A stretch of 6,592 nt of DNA from an uncultured Cellvibrio sp. (GTDB lineage: Bacteria > Pseudomonadota > Gammaproteobacteria > Pseudomonadales > Cellvibrionaceae): positions 1 through 6,592 of the forward strand of contig CAMPIG010000275.1 of the NCBI GenBank assembly GCA_946886255.1. The letters are read 5' to 3'. Positions 5,500 to 6,592 of the stretch are shown in pieces. A program made the position numbers and the translations under genes. Position 1 is the stretch's first letter; every line of letters begins with the position of its first letter. Under the pieces are notes generated by a model. It was given only the letters and a program-made list of their open reading frames with translations. It was not told the DNA's origin and searched no databases.

Positions 5500-6522
5500 T
5501 TATAACTTGTTGCGGATGATATCGACCAGCGCGTTAATATGATCGGGGCGATCATTCAGGGCAGGGATGTAGTGGTAGGACTCGCCACCGTGATGTAAAA
5601 AAATCTCGCGATTCTCTTCTGCCAATTCTTCCAGCGTCTCCAGACAATCTGCACTGAACGCCGGCGATACAATCGCAATATTTTTAATACCCTTGGATGG
5701 TAATTCTTCCAGCGTTTTATCGGTATAAGGCTGCAACCATTCCGCGTAACCAAAGCGCGACTGAAAGGTGGATAAACAGATGTCTTTGTCCAGCCCCAAT
5801 TTTTCTGCAACCAGGCGTGTGGTCTTCATGCAAAAACAGTAATAGGGATCACCCAAATCCAGATTACGTTTCGGCATGCCGTGGTAAGAAAAAAGTATTT
5901 TTTGCGGTACGCTCTGCGCATCAAGATGTTCTCTGATGCTCTGCGCCAGTGAATCGATATACAGGGGGTTATCGGTATAACCGTTGATAAAATCAAGCTC
6001 CGGCACCCAGCGCCAGGTCATCAGTTCGCGCGCGACCGCATCAAATACAGAGCCGGTGGTCGGTGCGGCGTATTGTGGATAAAGCGGCAACACAATGATG
6101 CGGCGAATACCGGCTTCACGAAATTCCCGCAGCACGCTGGCGATGGAGGGATTCCCGTAGCGCATGCCCAGTTTGACGCTGACGCCACTACCTAACTGCT
6201 GCTGGATCGCGGTCTGTTGGCGTTGGCTGATGGCCAATAACGGTGAGCCTTCATCGGTCCAGATACTCTTATACAAGGCTGCCGATTTTTTCGGGCGCAC
6301 ACGCAGGATAATGCCATGCAGGATCAGCTTCCACGCCAGGGGCGGTATTTCAATGACCCGCGGGTCGGAGAGAAACTCAGCAAGGTAGGTACGTACTGAA
6401 GGTGCCGTGGGTGCATCCGGCGTACCGAGATTAACCAGGAGCACGCCCGTGGTGACGCGTGGCGCGGTCTCTTGGTGGTGGAATAACACATCAGCACTTT
6501 GTTGAAGCGAGCTATAAGTCAT
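5500..6522 (-). CDS. hemH: Ferrochelatase (protoporphyrin IX iron chelatase)
   Basis: HemH inserts Fe(II) into protoporphyrin IX, the last step of protoheme synthesis, in the cytosol or at the inner-membrane face. The 340-residue product matches the family over its full length. GVLLVNLGTPDAPTAPSVRT (26-45) and LYKSIWTDEGSPLL (83-96) mark the N-terminal lobe, with GMRYGNPSI at 119-127 and LPLYPQYAAPTTGSV at 145-159. SYHGMPKR (212-219) holds the metal-binding catalytic His214, and ADCLETLEEL (291-300) holds the partner acid Glu295. Their 81-residue spacing equals that in E. coli (His194, Glu275). The N-terminus is about 20 residues longer than the E. coli protein. ATG at 6522 is chosen because AGGAGG (6527-6532) stands 4 nt upstream. 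Four cysteines occur (229, 231, 249, 293), including a C-F-C motif just after the catalytic loop. A REP palindrome follows the stop directly. Confidence 0.97.
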   Translation of the reverse strand: MTYSSLQQSADVLFHHQETAPRVTTGVLLVNLGTPDAPTAPSVRTYLAEFLSDPRVIEIPPLAWKLILHGIILRVRPKKSAALYKSIWTDEGSPLLAISQRQQTAIQQQLGSGVSVKLGMRYGNPSIASVLREFREAGIRRIIVLPLYPQYAAPTTGSVFDAVARELMTWRWVPELDFINGYTDNPLYIDSLAQSIREHLDAQSVPQKILFSYHGMPKRNLDLGDPYYCFCMKTTRLVAEKLGLDKDICLSTFQSRFGYAEWLQPYTDKTLEELPSKGIKNIAIVSPAFSADCLETLEELAEENREIFLHHGGESYHYIPALNDRPDHINALVDIIRNKL

Positions 6523-6556
6523 GAAGCCTCCTCGACAGGTTGCGGAAAAATAGCCG

Positions 6557-6562
6557 CTTATA
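6557..6562 (-). promoter_or_regulatory. Candidate -10 box upstream of hemH
   Basis: On the minus strand TATAAG (five of six matches to TATAAT) lies about 35 nt before the hemH start. No good -35 box stands at 16-18 bp. TTGCGA (6589-6584) is 21 bp away, too far for normal spacing. The window ends just beyond, so the upstream context cannot be judged. Confidence 0.28.
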
Positions 6563-6592
6563 CCGGATAAATCCAGTAAAAGATCGCAATCG

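Overview
The window looks like ordinary chromosomal DNA from a gammaproteobacterium. The BipA/TypA, ferrochelatase and Fsr-like proteins all read close to their enterobacterial and pseudomonad homologues, and the base composition is moderate. The intergenic palindromes of the GTAG + GTCGGATTA type fit REP elements of environmental gammaproteobacteria. A Cellvibrio-like (Cellvibrionales) origin is my best guess, but it rests on general resemblance only.

Layout, left to right. (1) Bases 1-494, plus strand: the C-terminal part of a fosmidomycin-resistance (Fsr)-type MFS exporter, cut by the window edge and followed by a weak hairpin terminator. (2) Bases 598-2553, plus strand: typA/bipA, a ribosome-associated translational GTPase, with a good -10 box, a GTG start and a very clear two-tier terminator. 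The gene is broken by one apparent missing base near 1691. Restoring it gives a 607-residue protein with all family motifs. (3) Bases 2579-3385, plus strand: a TauE/SafE-family membrane permease. (4) Bases 3495-4031, plus strand: a DUF924 protein of unknown function. (5) Bases 4098-5312, minus strand: an MFS_3 (EntS-like) exporter, convergent with the DUF924 gene. (6) Bases 5500-6522, minus strand: hemH, ferrochelatase, the last step of protoheme synthesis, with a strong ribosome binding site.

From 3397 to 5497, every gap between genes holds at least one copy of a short palindromic repeat, five copies in all. They fall into two subtypes that share 9-bp arms, a flanking GTAG and a single unpaired G, but differ in the apical stem and loop. 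Four of them form two inverted pairs, each combining one copy of each subtype. The fifth sits exactly midway between the two convergent stop codons. These are best read as REP/BIME-like elements of the kind mobilised by RAYT transposases. No RAYT gene lies in the window.

The genes do not form an obvious joint pathway. They are housekeeping genes (typA, hemH) interspersed with transporters and one uncharacterised protein. I see no phage, defence, CRISPR or secondary-metabolite system here. The two items most worth checking are the typA frameshift and the two-subtype REP cluster.
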